From Verrucomicrobiota bacterium (GTDB taxonomy: Bacteria; Verrucomicrobiota; Verrucomicrobiia; CAIQCK01), in contig JAPLTX010000012.1 in assembly GCA_026397915.1 (NCBI GenBank), positions 62,001-126,000 on the forward strand: a stretch of DNA of 64,000 nucleotides, read 5' to 3'. Below the pieces are notes generated by a model. It saw nothing but the letters and a program-made list of their open reading frames with translations. It had not been told where the DNA came from and ran no database searches. Below are positions 1 through 8,619 of this stretch, one piece after another. The position numbers and the translations under genes are program-made. Every line of letters begins with the position of its first letter. Positions within the stretch are counted from its first letter, which is position 1.

Positions 1-1290
1 ACCACCGCGATCCGGGAACTGGTGGACAACTACAAGCCCGACCTGCTCTACACCGACGGCGTCGTTCCGTTCGGCACCAACCACGCCGTCGGCCTCAGCA
101 TGATCGCCCACCTCTACAACAGCAGCGCCGCGCGCAACAAAGGCAAGGTCGAGGTCATCTACAACTGCAAACAAAAATCCGACGGCCGCTGGGTCGAGGA
201 CCTCGAACGCGGCATCATGCCGAAGATCGAGCCTTACCCGTGGCAGACCGACACCTCCATCGGCGACTGGTTCTACAACCGCAACTGGAAGTTCCGCCCG
301 CTGAGCTGGGTCGTCCACACCCTCGTGGACAACGTCAGCAAGAACGGCAACCTCCTCCTCAACGTCGTCCAGCGCCCCGACGGCTCGCTCGATGCCGAGG
401 TCGAGCAGATGCTCAAGGACATGGCCGACTGGACCGCCATCCACGGCGAAGCCATCTTCGGCTCGCGGCCGTGGCTCGTCTATGGCGAAGGCCCCGTCCG
501 CGCCAAGGGCGGCCACTTCAAGGAAGACTTCAAGTATTCCTCCAAGGACATCCGCTTCACCACCAAGGGCGCCACCCTCTACGCCACCGCCCTCGGCTGG
601 CCGCAGGACGGCCGCATCACCATCCGCTCCCTCGCCAAGCCCGCGGGCCGGATCGTTCAAATCACATCGGGCGGCGGAGCAACTACTACTGTTGCCATTG
701 ATCTCGGCAACAACATCACCGCCGTCAGCCTCCTCGGCTCCTACGCGCAGCTCGGCTGGAAACAAACCGCCGACGGCCTCGTCGTCACCCTCCCCGCGCA
801 GAAGGTCTCCGAACTCACCGTCACCCTGAAGATCACCGGCACCAACCTCAGGCCCGTGCCGTTCGAGCAGGTCTTCGAGCCGATCCACGCCGACGACAAG
901 GGCAACTTCAGCCTCCGCGCCGACGATGCCGACCTCCACGGCAGCCGCATCAAACAGGAAACCAAGGGCGTCCACACCCACATCGGCTTCTGGGACAAGA
1001 GCAGCGAATGGGTCTCGTGGAAGGTGAAGTTCGACGCCCCCGGCAAGTTCAAGGTCAGCGCCCAATGCGCCACCGTCCACGACGGCGCGGAGTTTGCCGT
1101 CGAGCTGGCCGGCAAACGCCTCGCCGCCAAGGCCCCCAAGACCGCCGCCTGGGACGAGTTCAAGAACATCAGCCTCGGCCAGATCGAGATCACCCAGCCC
1201 GGCGAACAACTCGTCGCCGTCCGCGCCAAGGACCCGGCCAAGTGGAAGGCCATCAACCTCCGCGCCGTCCGCCTCCAAGCCGCGCAGTGA
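1..1290 (+). CDS. Alpha-L-fucosidase (GH29), C-terminal part, 5' truncated by window edge
   Basis: The reading frame is open at the left edge, so the signal peptide and most of the catalytic barrel are outside; 429 residues are visible. They start within the GH29 barrel: KPDLLYTDG carries the Asp (near base 55) that aligns with the family nucleophile, and the end-of-barrel motif SKNGNLLLNV follows at about residue 113. A beta-sandwich typical of GH29 C-termini follows, then about 130 extra residues of beta-rich sequence that look like a carbohydrate-binding module. The enzyme would release L-fucose from glycans in the periplasm or outside the cell. The nearby DUF1080 gene fits a polysaccharide-use context. 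Family assignment is confident; the extra module is an inference. Confidence 0.9.
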   Translation, partial: TTAIRELVDNYKPDLLYTDGVVPFGTNHAVGLSMIAHLYNSSAARNKGKVEVIYNCKQKSDGRWVEDLERGIMPKIEPYPWQTDTSIGDWFYNRNWKFRPLSWVVHTLVDNVSKNGNLLLNVVQRPDGSLDAEVEQMLKDMADWTAIHGEAIFGSRPWLVYGEGPVRAKGGHFKEDFKYSSKDIRFTTKGATLYATALGWPQDGRITIRSLAKPAGRIVQITSGGGATTTVAIDLGNNITAVSLLGSYAQLGWKQTADGLVVTLPAQKVSELTVTLKITGTNLRPVPFEQVFEPIHADDKGNFSLRADDADLHGSRIKQETKGVHTHIGFWDKSSEWVSWKVKFDAPGKFKVSAQCATVHDGAEFAVELAGKRLAAKAPKTAAWDEFKNISLGQIEITQPGEQLVAVRAKDPAKWKAINLRAVRLQAAQ

Positions 1291-1355
1291 GCGGCAAGGT
1301 GGAGCGCGACCTCCGGGCGCGCTAGTCGTGGCTGCGGCGGGAAAGCCAGCGTGAA

Positions 1356-2144
1356 CTACGGCTTGAGGTTCTTCGGCATGACCGAGTAGTTCGTTCCGTT
1401 GACTGTTATCACCAGCGGCAGTTTCTTGATTGTGTCTAGCTCTCTTGCCAACGAAACATCACCGAAGGTGTATCCTTCAAAACCCTTCGCATAAGCAGCG
1501 TGGCGCACGGCATACGGCAAGAGTCTTTCGGTGGCGTAACAATGCAATTTGCAATACATATCCCACTGCTGATCCAACCAGTCCGGTCTGCACCAAGGTT
1601 CTTCACTGAACATCGGAAATTTGGAGGCGAAACAAGAAACTCCTTTGGTTGCCAATTCGTCCAGTAGCTTTTCGATTTCGGGGTTTACGGGCTCGTTGAC
1701 CCGAGTTGTGTCAATTACCCCTAAAACCCCCAAGGGAATATCAGGCTCGATGACGATGTCTGATCTCTCAGCTTTCGTGATCTTCACTGGCAACCGAAGT
1801 CGGTCATTCTCCCCGCCGATAGCGATGCCAGGCAAACCAAGTGGACTATCATATTGGAGAGACACTCGCCAATCCTCCGTGACCCAATACACTTCATAAT
1901 CATAAAGCGGTTTCCAGCCACTCGCTGGCTTCGATGGTTCACAAGGGTAGGCAACAATTGCCCTGACGGCACGGCTGTTATTCCAAACAGGTAGTATCTT
2001 CTCCACCTCCGCGCGGGTCATGCCCACCTTCACCGTCGCGGCTCGGGCCGGCCAATCTATCGGCGCTTCTTTCTCCGCCGCGCCCGCCGCCCCGCCCGCC
2101 GCGAGCAGCACCGCCGCAACCGCCATCACCATGAATCGGTTCAT
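1356..2144 (-). CDS. Secreted hypothetical protein with SmpA/OmlA-like motif
   Basis: A 262-residue protein with a clear signal peptide (hydrophobic stretch at residues 5-22 ending AGA) and no lipobox Cys. Just after the signal comes VKVGMTRAEVEKILP, resembling the G-M-T-x-x-E-V start of SmpA/OmlA/BLIP-fold domains, which often occur in envelope proteins. The rest (about residues 60-262) matches nothing I recognise; it is rich in Trp, Tyr and charged residues. It stands alone between the fucosidase and a repeat element, on the opposite strand. Function unknown; export to the periplasm is the only supported inference. Confidence 0.7.
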   Translation of the reverse strand: MNRFMVMAVAAVLLAAGGAAGAAEKEAPIDWPARAATVKVGMTRAEVEKILPVWNNSRAVRAIVAYPCEPSKPASGWKPLYDYEVYWVTEDWRVSLQYDSPLGLPGIAIGGENDRLRLPVKITKAERSDIVIEPDIPLGVLGVIDTTRVNEPVNPEIEKLLDELATKGVSCFASKFPMFSEEPWCRPDWLDQQWDMYCKLHCYATERLLPYAVRHAAYAKGFEGYTFGDVSLARELDTIKKLPLVITVNGTNYSVMPKNLKP

Positions 2145-2164
2145 ACGACACCTTTCGGTTGTGT

Positions 2165-2230
2165 TGTAGGCCCGGTGCCCTCACCGGGCGGATGAATGGA
2201 TGTTCGCCGCGTGTGGGCACGCAGCCTACA
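2165..2230. repeat. REPIN-like twin-hairpin element with TGTAGGC ends
   Basis: A 66-bp segment bounded by inverted ends TGTAGGC and GCCTACA. Inside are two hairpins: GCCCGGTG/TCACCGGGC with a 3-base loop, and GCGTG/CACGC around TGGG. It sits immediately upstream of the secreted protein gene at 1356-2144. Its build (GTAGG ends, two hairpins) resembles the element inside the mod gene at 47189-47265. The remainder of 2231-2402 has only GC-rich sequence with TCAG-rich short repeats near 2306-2336. Confidence 0.6.
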
Positions 2231-2402
2231 TCATTCATCTCTGCGGGGATTTTGCGCCGCGAGGGCGCGGGGCGCAAGGGGGAAAGAGGCGGGGGAGAGA
2301 AGCTCTCAGCGGTCAGCTTTCAGTTGTCAGCCGGGCAGCCATTTTCCGCGCCTCGGCGGGCGTTCACTCCCGCCGAGGCGTGGTGATTCTACTGCGCGGC
2401 GT

Positions 2403-3014
2403 TTACGGCACCAGGCAGAGGGCGATGTCGCTCCACTCGCCCGTGTCGTTGGCGCCGACGGCGCGGACGCGCCAGACGATGAAGGCGCCGGAGGTCTTGC
2501 CGCCGATGGTGGTCTTGGAGCCTTTGCAGGACTGTTCGTTCTGCCAGACGCGCGGCATCACGTCGGGGCTGCTCTGGGGTTCGTAGAACTGCACGTTCTT
2601 GCCCTGGCCGTGCCAGCCCAGGTCCGTCTCGCCCGCGTGGTCGCCCATGGTCGCGTTCAGGGCCTCGACCTTCACCATGTGGGAGGGCGCGGGCGCGGTG
2701 CGCAACTGATAGACCTTGGCGAGCTTGATGGGGTCTTCGGTGACGCCTTCGCCCCACTCGCCCAGCGCGTTCATGTCGTCGCGCACGAGGGCGGCGGTGT
2801 CCTTGATCTGCTGCCGCTTGGAATCCACCTGGCCTTCGAGGGTCGCCATCTCGCCAAACTGGGCGACCAACTGCCCTTTGTGCGTCGTCAGGTCGGTGAC
2901 GGGCGGCGTGGGAAAGTCCACCGCGTTATCGGCGAGTTTGTCCAGCAGGCCTTGGCCTTCGAGGACCAGTTGGGCGGGCGTCATGGTGGCTACCGGCATC
3001 CGAATGATTTTCAT
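2403..3014 (-). CDS. Hypothetical protein with fibronectin type III-like C-terminus
   Basis: A 203-residue protein. The N-terminal half is helical (residues about 10-75, including a segment rich in Gln/Asp/Lys). The C-terminus FIVWRVRAVGANDTGEWSD resembles the last strands of a fibronectin type III fold. Similar small proteins occur in verrucomicrobial genomes, from memory of the family. I chose the ATG at 3014 because upstream codons in the same frame fall in a non-coding repeat array. No signal peptide is visible. It is divergent from the small gene at 3685. Role unknown. Confidence 0.6.
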   Translation of the reverse strand: MKIIRMPVATMTPAQLVLEGQGLLDKLADNAVDFPTPPVTDLTTHKGQLVAQFGEMATLEGQVDSKRQQIKDTAALVRDDMNALGEWGEGVTEDPIKLAKVYQLRTAPAPSHMVKVEALNATMGDHAGETDLGWHGQGKNVQFYEPQSSPDVMPRVWQNEQSCKGSKTTIGGKTSGAFIVWRVRAVGANDTGEWSDIALCLVP

Positions 3015-3174
3015 CGTTCTCCATATCTGAACGGGAGAAGGCGTGGCACGCCAGTAGGCTCCGCCCCAAGAGGATTGGCCCCATTGAAAGGTGGTTGGCA
3101 TGGAACTCCTTGGTCGTTCGGCCGGAGCCTCTGCGCATTGTTCACACAACACAAGCACCAATCCGCCGCCGCCA

Positions 3175-3568
3175 GCCGTCTCGCCTTTGCCCCCGGGCGT
3201 ATGGCCCGCGCCGACCGGCACCCGCCCGTTCCCGACAGGCACACCGCCCGCGCCGACGGGCGGATGGCCGGCGGCGACCCATCCATGGCCGTGGCCGGCG
3301 GGCGGTGGGCCGCGGCGGACGGGTGGTTGACCGCTGCCGACGAGGGTATGGCCGGCGGCGACAGGCATATCGCCGATGCCGCGAGACGACTTGGCGGCCG
3401 CCAAGACGACTCGCCGATGCGCCAAGACCCTGGACGCACTCGCGAGACGACTCCACGCGCCGACAAGGCATCTTGACGCCCCGCCGGGATGCCTCGCCGC
3501 GCCTCCAAGTGTCTAAACGCACCGCCGAGACGACTCCACGACCCCGCGATATGCCTGTCCGACGCCGC
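3175..3568. repeat. Degenerate 21-bp tandem repeat array (about 19 units)
   Basis: From 3175 to about 3405 the sequence divides cleanly into eleven 21-bp units (boundaries at 3196, 3217, 3238, 3259 and so on), most containing ATGGCC near the middle and ending GCCGAC plus one base. From about 3405 to 3568 the period continues, with one-base slips and a changed core in which AGACGACTC recurs at 3403, 3445 and 3528. The array fills most of the gap between the divergent genes at 2403-3014 and 3685-4011. On the minus strand the frame reads as a heptapeptide (PVGAGHT-like) and runs without a stop into the start of the 2403-3014 gene. I see no start site that makes it a convincing gene. Confidence 0.75.
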
Positions 3569-3684
3569 GAGGGACCCAAAAACCACGATTTTCCATTGAA
3601 AACCCCCTTGCCACCGCCCCTGCGCCGCGCGAGACTGCCGCCCGTCCACCTCCGCCACCATCAACGAAAAACTGGAGCCTCCCT

Positions 3685-4011
3685 ATGCCCTTCAACGCCA
3701 ACATTCCGGTCAACGACACCCTCGGCAACGCCGACCCCATCCGCGAGAACTTCAACGCACTCAAACAACAAATAGATGCCGCCCCCACCGCCGAACAAGT
3801 CGCCGAGTCCATCAACAACGCCGTGGCCGACAAACCGACCAACGACGCGATGAACAGCGCCATCAGCGGCGCCATCAACGGCACGCCGCGCAACGTGGAC
3901 GGCTTCAGCCAGCTCTACTACGCCATCAGCGACCCGCCGACCCAGAGCGAGGTGCAGCAACTCCTCGACAGCTACAACGCCCTCATCCTCGCCCTGCGCC
4001 GGAACGTCTGA
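3685..4011 (+). CDS. Small hypothetical protein (MPFNANIP family)
   Basis: A 108-residue protein beginning MPFNANIPVNDTLGNADPI, followed by RENFNALKQQIDAAPT. Small verrucomicrobial proteins with a similar N-terminus, often carrying collagen-like Gly-X-Y tails, are known to me. Here the collagen part is replaced by Asn/Ala-rich segments (ESINNAV, DAMNSAISGAING), which look like short degenerate repeats. The C-terminus SEVQQLLDSYNALILALRR is helical. There is no signal peptide. It is divergent from the fibronectin-like gene across the 21-bp repeat array. Function unknown; a structural or surface role is only a guess. Confidence 0.6.
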   Translation: MPFNANIPVNDTLGNADPIRENFNALKQQIDAAPTAEQVAESINNAVADKPTNDAMNSAISGAINGTPRNVDGFSQLYYAISDPPTQSEVQQLLDSYNALILALRRNV

Positions 4012-4031
4012 GGCGATGGGGAAGTTGAAGC

Positions 4032-4177
4032 CACGGATGCACACGGATGCGCACGGATGGGAAACCGGAAGTGTCACGCCAAGAACGCCAAGACGCGAAG
4101 GGAAGTCCCCGTTGCGGCTTCGCGGCTTTGCGTGAGCTTCCTCAACTCTTAATTTTTCATTCTTCATTCTTCATTCG
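4032..4177. repeat. Cluster of short direct repeats in intergenic DNA
   Basis: The 231-bp gap 4012-4242 holds three copies of CACGGATG at 10-bp spacing (4032, 4042, 4052), a GCCAAGAACGCCAAGACGCG stretch, and three copies of TCATTC[TG] at 7-bp spacing (4157-4177). No gene is supported here. Confidence 0.6.
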
Positions 4178-4242
4178 TTCCCGTGCTATCCTTCCCCCGC
4201 CATGCGCTTGGGAAAATCATCCGCTGTGAAAGGACGCGCGCC

Positions 4243-5118
4243 ATGAACATCCTCTGCCGCCCACTGGTTCCGCTCTTGCTCCTCGCGTTGACTGTTTTGG
4301 ATGCGGCGGCTCAATCTGACAAGGAAGCTGGCGTTACGGTTTGGAAAACCAAGGAACACTTCCGTCCCCCAAACAGAATCACCGGTCACTCGGAGTGGAA
4401 GCCTGTGACGATTAAGATCCATTCAACTATGCAAGCAGCCGTGGTTCGAGTCGAAGGGAAGAAATCATTGTGGGGACTGGAGGTTGCTTGGCCTCTTGCC
4501 GTAAAGGGGATATTTGCCCCGAGCACCCCTAAAGACCCAGTCGTTGGATTTATTACTCCAAGAGGAAACATTTGGGTGGGGAGAGAAAAACACTTTTATA
4601 TCGAGAGTTCGGCAGGCGTGGTCGGTGCAGATTATAAGAATGGGATAGTCTGGTTTGAAAGCATGGTTGCCAGGAAGGGCCAAGACAAGACAACCTTGGA
4701 TGACTGCCTTAAGCTTTTTGAACGCGAGATAGATGGAGACACGCTCGCCCTATTTGGCAGTGACATCGAGATGGCCGCCGACGGGACGCGAACGCTTTGT
4801 CCGCTAACCCACTTCACAGGCTTGATCCCGCCTCTGGACCCGGAAATTCTGAGGGAGCCCATGCCTCTCGAACCCACCTCTCCACCCGGTGATGTTCATT
4901 TGAATGGCATCCAAGTAACGGGAAACACACTCCGATTGGATTTGAAATCAAGGCGTGACGGTTTGTTCCAATTGAATGAAGCAGTGTTGAATCCAAATAA
5001 ATTGCAGAACTTCTCACCCAAAGGGTGGAGAGGGCAATATGTGGCGAGCGTATGGATTGATATTCCGACAAGAAAAGTCATCAACGCAAAAGAAAACGCC
5101 AGATCTACGTGGCCATGA
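4243..5118 (+). CDS. Secreted hypothetical protein
   Basis: A 291-residue protein starting at the ATG at 4243, which has AAAGGA about 10 bases upstream and is followed at once by a signal peptide (MNILCRPLVPLLLLALTV, cleavage likely after AAA). Upstream in-frame starts would put 20 non-signal residues before it. The mature part is beta-rich, with one Cys pair candidate (TLDDCLKLF and TLCPLTHF), and has no motif I recognise. Base composition is lower in GC than its neighbours, like the 1356-2144 gene. Role unknown; likely periplasmic. Confidence 0.65.
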   Translation: MNILCRPLVPLLLLALTVLDAAAQSDKEAGVTVWKTKEHFRPPNRITGHSEWKPVTIKIHSTMQAAVVRVEGKKSLWGLEVAWPLAVKGIFAPSTPKDPVVGFITPRGNIWVGREKHFYIESSAGVVGADYKNGIVWFESMVARKGQDKTTLDDCLKLFEREIDGDTLALFGSDIEMAADGTRTLCPLTHFTGLIPPLDPEILREPMPLEPTSPPGDVHLNGIQVTGNTLRLDLKSRRDGLFQLNEAVLNPNKLQNFSPKGWRGQYVASVWIDIPTRKVINAKENARSTWP

Positions 5119-5169
5119 CAATAGAGGCAGAAGCCGACGGCGAACCACTGGAAACTCCATCGCTCAACC

Positions 5170-5892
5170 ATGAACTCCACCCATTCTCTCCATCGAAGAA
5201 TCAACAGCCTGTCACTGACCGCGGCGCTGGCCCTGAGTCTCGCGGCCGGCGCGGTCGCGGCGTTGGCGGCGGACGCGCCCGACGCCAAGGGTATCCCGCT
5301 CCTCGTTTCGCAGGGCGCCGATGGCGAGATCGCCGGCTGGCGTTCGTTCCACGAGAAGGCCGGCACGAAGACCGCCGAGGTCTGGCGCTTGCAGGCCGAC
5401 GGCGTGCTGGTCTGCGCCGGCCTGCCGCGCGGTTATCTCTACACGGAGAAGGACTACGGCGACTTTGAGCTGAAGGTGGAGTGGCGCTATCCGCGCGGCG
5501 CGGCCAAGAGCAACGGCGGCGTGCTCGTGCGGATGACCGGCGAGCACTGCATCTGGCCGAAGTGCCTCGAACTCCAGCTCAACATGGGCCAGGCGGGCGA
5601 TTTCTGGGGACTCCGCGGCTACGCGCTCTCCGGCCCGGCCGAGCGGATGAAGACGATGGAGCACAAGCTCTTCGGCACCTGCCGCAATCTCAAGCGGCTG
5701 AGCGACCTGGAAAAGCCCGCCGGCGAATGGAACCTGCACGAGGCGTTGGTGGAAGGCGGGACGGTGACGCAGAAGCTCAACGGCCAGCTCGTCAACCGCG
5801 CGACCGGTTGCGAAATGGCCGCCGGGAAGATTCTCCTCACCGCCGAGGGGCAGGAGATTCATTTCCGCAACGTCCGCCTCCTCCCGCGCTAG
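5170..5892 (+). CDS. DUF1080 (3-keto-disaccharide hydrolase-like) secreted protein
   Basis: A 240-residue protein with a signal peptide (about residues 1-34) and one DUF1080 jelly-roll domain. Recognisable elements are GWRSFHE near the start, YLYTEKDYGDFELKVEWRYP, the SNGGVLVR strand, the LELQLNMGQAGDFWGL segment and the C-terminal IHFRNVRLLPR. The family (PF06439) is concanavalin-like, very abundant in Verrucomicrobiota and Planctomycetota, and linked to carbohydrate or 3-keto-sugar processing. The length is usual for a single-domain member. It probably acts in the periplasm; substrate unknown. Confidence 0.88.
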   Translation: MNSTHSLHRRINSLSLTAALALSLAAGAVAALAADAPDAKGIPLLVSQGADGEIAGWRSFHEKAGTKTAEVWRLQADGVLVCAGLPRGYLYTEKDYGDFELKVEWRYPRGAAKSNGGVLVRMTGEHCIWPKCLELQLNMGQAGDFWGLRGYALSGPAERMKTMEHKLFGTCRNLKRLSDLEKPAGEWNLHEALVEGGTVTQKLNGQLVNRATGCEMAAGKILLTAEGQEIHFRNVRLLPR

Positions 5893-5970
5893 AATGGAAA
5901 AACTTAGGTTTGCCAATGCGTTCAGTGGCCGATACAAGATGTGGCGTCCGAGTTTTGATCAAAGGGCGCA

Positions 5971-7542
5971 ATGCCGCCAATCGAACAAGGTCGCAACACA
6001 AGCAAGCCACTTCACCTCCTGATCGTCGAGGATTGCGATGACGAAGCGCAGTTGGTGGTCAGCCTGCTGAGCGAAGGCGGCTACGCTGTGGTGTCGAAAC
6101 GCGTGGAAACGGCCGAGGCCATGCGCGCGGCGCTGGATCGCGGGCCGTGGGACATCGTCATCTCGGACTACTACATGCCGCAATTTGACGGACTCGCCGC
6201 GCTGCGGCTGCTCCGGAAAAATGCGCCAAACATCCCGTTCATCATGGTCACCGGCACCCTCGGTGAGGAAGTGGCCGCCGGCATCATGAAAGCGGGCACC
6301 GACGACTTCTTGTTGAAAGACAGACTGGCGCGGCTCGGGCCGGTGGTGGAGCGCGTGTTGCGCGAGGCCGAGGAACGCCGGCAGCGCAAGAGGACGGAGG
6401 AAGCGTTGCGAGTAAGCGAGGAGCGCTTCCGCCAAATCGCGGAAAACATCCGCGAAGTGTTCTGGATGGCCGACCCGCAGATCCAGAGAATGCTCTACAT
6501 CAGCCCGGCATACGAAGAAATCTGGGGGCGTTCCTGGACCGACCTCTATGAGAACCCGGGTTCGTCCCTTGAAGCCGTCCATCCGGAAGATCGAGAGCGA
6601 GTGATTAAGAATCTGGCCGTCAAAAAAGACGGCCTGCCCTTCGACCACGAATACCGCATCGTTCGGCCCGATGGGGCCATCCGGTGGGTTCGGGATCGCG
6701 GCTTTCCCGTGAAAGACAAGGCCGGCCAGGTTACCCAATACGTCGGCGTCGCCTGGGACATCACCGATCGCAAGCAGGCTGAAGAGAAGGTTCGAAATCT
6801 CAACGCCGAACTGGAGCAGCGTGTCGTCCAGCGCACGGCCGAACTGGAGGCCACCAACCAGGAACTCGAAGCGTTCAGCTACTCGGTGTCACACGACTTG
6901 CGCGCGCCGCTGCGCGCCATCAGCGGTTACGTGAACATGCTGATCGAAGACAATGAGAAGCAACTCGACGAGGAAGGCCGGCGCAAGTTGGGCCTCGTGC
7001 GCAAGGAAGCCGCGCACATGAGCCAGTTGATTGATGATTTGCTGGCATTCTCGCGCACCGGGCGACAATCCATGCAATCGGCAGAGATTGATATGTGCGC
7101 GCTGGCACAGCAGGCGTTCGACGAATGCGCGGCACAGACACCGGGGCGCAACATTCAGTTCAAACTGCATCCGCTGCCGCTGGCGCAAGGCGACTTTGCC
7201 TTGCTGCACCAGGTGTGGGTGAACCTCATTTCCAACGCCATCAAATACACCCGTCCGAAGGGCGTGGCGGTCATCGAGATTGGAGGCCGCACGGAAGGCG
7301 GGGAACTTCTCTACTACGTGAAAGACAACGGGGTTGGGTTTGACATGGACTATGCGCAGAAACTGTTTGGGGTCTTTCAGCGGCTGCACTCCTCGGAAGA
7401 GTTTGAAGGGACGGGCGTAGGGTTGGCCCTGCTCCAGCGCATCATCCACCGTCATGACGGGCGTGTTTGGGCCGAAGGAAAGCTCAACGAAGGCGCCACC
7501 TTCTTTTTCACACTGCCCCGCTCCGTCGCGGCAGGCTCCTGA
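5971..7542 (+). CDS. Hybrid sensor protein: REC-PAS-histidine kinase
   Basis: A 523-residue signalling protein. An N-terminal receiver domain (about 13-130) has acidic residues at 21-24 and phospho-acceptor Asp66 in VISDYYMP. A PAS domain (about 148-270) ends in the PAC-like segment YVGVAWDITDRKQAEE. A coiled coil (270-300) leads to the DHp domain with His308 in SHDLRAPL. The HATPase has the N box NLISNAIKYT (about 418-427), G1 DNGVGF (about 452-457) and G2 GTGVGLAL (480-487). There is no transmembrane segment, so it is cytoplasmic. The receiver-first order resembles phytochrome-type or two-component relay kinases. Start at 5971 has AAAGGG upstream. No partner regulator is adjacent. Confidence 0.9.
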   Translation: MPPIEQGRNTSKPLHLLIVEDCDDEAQLVVSLLSEGGYAVVSKRVETAEAMRAALDRGPWDIVISDYYMPQFDGLAALRLLRKNAPNIPFIMVTGTLGEEVAAGIMKAGTDDFLLKDRLARLGPVVERVLREAEERRQRKRTEEALRVSEERFRQIAENIREVFWMADPQIQRMLYISPAYEEIWGRSWTDLYENPGSSLEAVHPEDRERVIKNLAVKKDGLPFDHEYRIVRPDGAIRWVRDRGFPVKDKAGQVTQYVGVAWDITDRKQAEEKVRNLNAELEQRVVQRTAELEATNQELEAFSYSVSHDLRAPLRAISGYVNMLIEDNEKQLDEEGRRKLGLVRKEAAHMSQLIDDLLAFSRTGRQSMQSAEIDMCALAQQAFDECAAQTPGRNIQFKLHPLPLAQGDFALLHQVWVNLISNAIKYTRPKGVAVIEIGGRTEGGELLYYVKDNGVGFDMDYAQKLFGVFQRLHSSEEFEGTGVGLALLQRIIHRHDGRVWAEGKLNEGATFFFTLPRSVAAGS

Positions 7543-7644
7543 TTCTGCCGGCACCGTCGCCGCCGGATTCATTCCCATGCCGTGCAGCGCAAAAGCACGA
7601 GCGTGGCTCGATCACGCCGACAGGAAAGCTGTTTGATTCCGCTC

Positions 7645-8598
7645 TTACGCCACCGGCGGCTCAGTCGGGGCCGTCGGTGGTTCGGCTGGCGCAGCCGGCG
7701 GTTCCGGCGCGGGCGGGACGACGGGCTCGGGCAGCGGGGCCGCGACTGGAACGGGCGGAGGCGGTGCGGTGACGGGGGCGACGACGATGCGGCGGAGCAA
7801 CTCGATGCCTTGGCGCACGTCGGCGATTTGTTGGTCGCCGACTATCTCGCGCTCTATGCAAAGCGGTCCCTCGTAGCCAATCTCGCGGAGCTTGGCGATG
7901 AAGCGCTCGAAGCCCACTTCGCCTTGGCCGAGCGGAACCTCCGTGCCGAGCTTGCCCGGTGCGGCGGGCGACTTGCCGTCCTTACAGTGGACGGTGGCGA
8001 CGTGCGGGGCGAGTTTGCCGAGCGCCTCGATAGGATCGCCGGAACCGTAGAGGACCATGTTGGCCGGGTCGAAGTTGACCTTGACGTTGGTTTCCTTGGT
8101 ATCGGCGATGAGCCGCAGCAGCGAGTCGGCGCTTTCCTGGCCGGTCTCGAAGCAGAGCTGCTGGCCGTTGAAGCGGCAATGGTCGGCCAACCGCCGCAAC
8201 ATGCGCACGATGGGCATGTAGTCCGGGTCGTCGGGATTCTCCGGCACACAGCCGACGTGGAAGGCAAAGCGCTTGATACCCACCTCGCAGCCGAAGTCGC
8301 TGATTTTCCTGGCGATCTCGAACCGCGCGGCGCGCACGTCCAGCGGCACGAGGCCGACGGTGTTGCGCACGGCGGCGATATCGGCGTAGCTCTCGCCGTC
8401 GAACGCGGCGAAGAGCGTCACCCACTCGATGCCGGAGCCTTGGAGCTGCTTCATCAGCGTGCGGCGCTTGGCGGGGTTGTCAATGTCGCGCCAAACGACG
8501 CCGACCTGTCCGACGCCGAGACCGAAGGCTCTGATGGTGTTAATCTTGGCTTCAGCTTCGTTGGCCCAAATCATGAGGCCGATTTCAAATGGTTTCAT
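7645..8598 (-). CDS. Sugar phosphate isomerase/epimerase-like TIM barrel with proline-rich tail
   Basis: A 317-residue protein of the AP-endonuclease-2/xylose isomerase-like TIM barrel superfamily. Supporting segments: FETGQES, VNFDPANMVLYG (metal-ligand region), HVATVHCKDGK, and YEGPLCIEREI near the barrel end. The barrel ends about residue 268; the last 45-50 residues are almost only Pro, Ala, Glu, Val and Thr (PPAPEPPAAPAEPP), unusual for this cytoplasmic family. It lies 21 bp downstream of the lipoate ligase-like gene on the same strand, so they may be co-transcribed. Substrate unknown; a sugar or polyol isomerisation is typical for the family. Confidence 0.82.
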   Translation of the reverse strand: MKPFEIGLMIWANEAEAKINTIRAFGLGVGQVGVVWRDIDNPAKRRTLMKQLQGSGIEWVTLFAAFDGESYADIAAVRNTVGLVPLDVRAARFEIARKISDFGCEVGIKRFAFHVGCVPENPDDPDYMPIVRMLRRLADHCRFNGQQLCFETGQESADSLLRLIADTKETNVKVNFDPANMVLYGSGDPIEALGKLAPHVATVHCKDGKSPAAPGKLGTEVPLGQGEVGFERFIAKLREIGYEGPLCIEREIVGDQQIADVRQGIELLRRIVVAPVTAPPPPVPVAAPLPEPVVPPAPEPPAAPAEPPTAPTEPPVA

Positions 8599-8619
8599 TC
8601 TTTTCCTTTTGGTTCGAGG

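Noticed and set aside
3015..3425. N-terminal extension of the fibronectin-like protein through the repeat array
   Set aside because: Frame is open but only because of the 21-bp period; no start signal or domain, and the shorter form has a normal start.
3175..3568. CRISPR array
   Set aside because: Units are contiguous 21-mers without constant repeats and unique spacers, and no cas genes are present.
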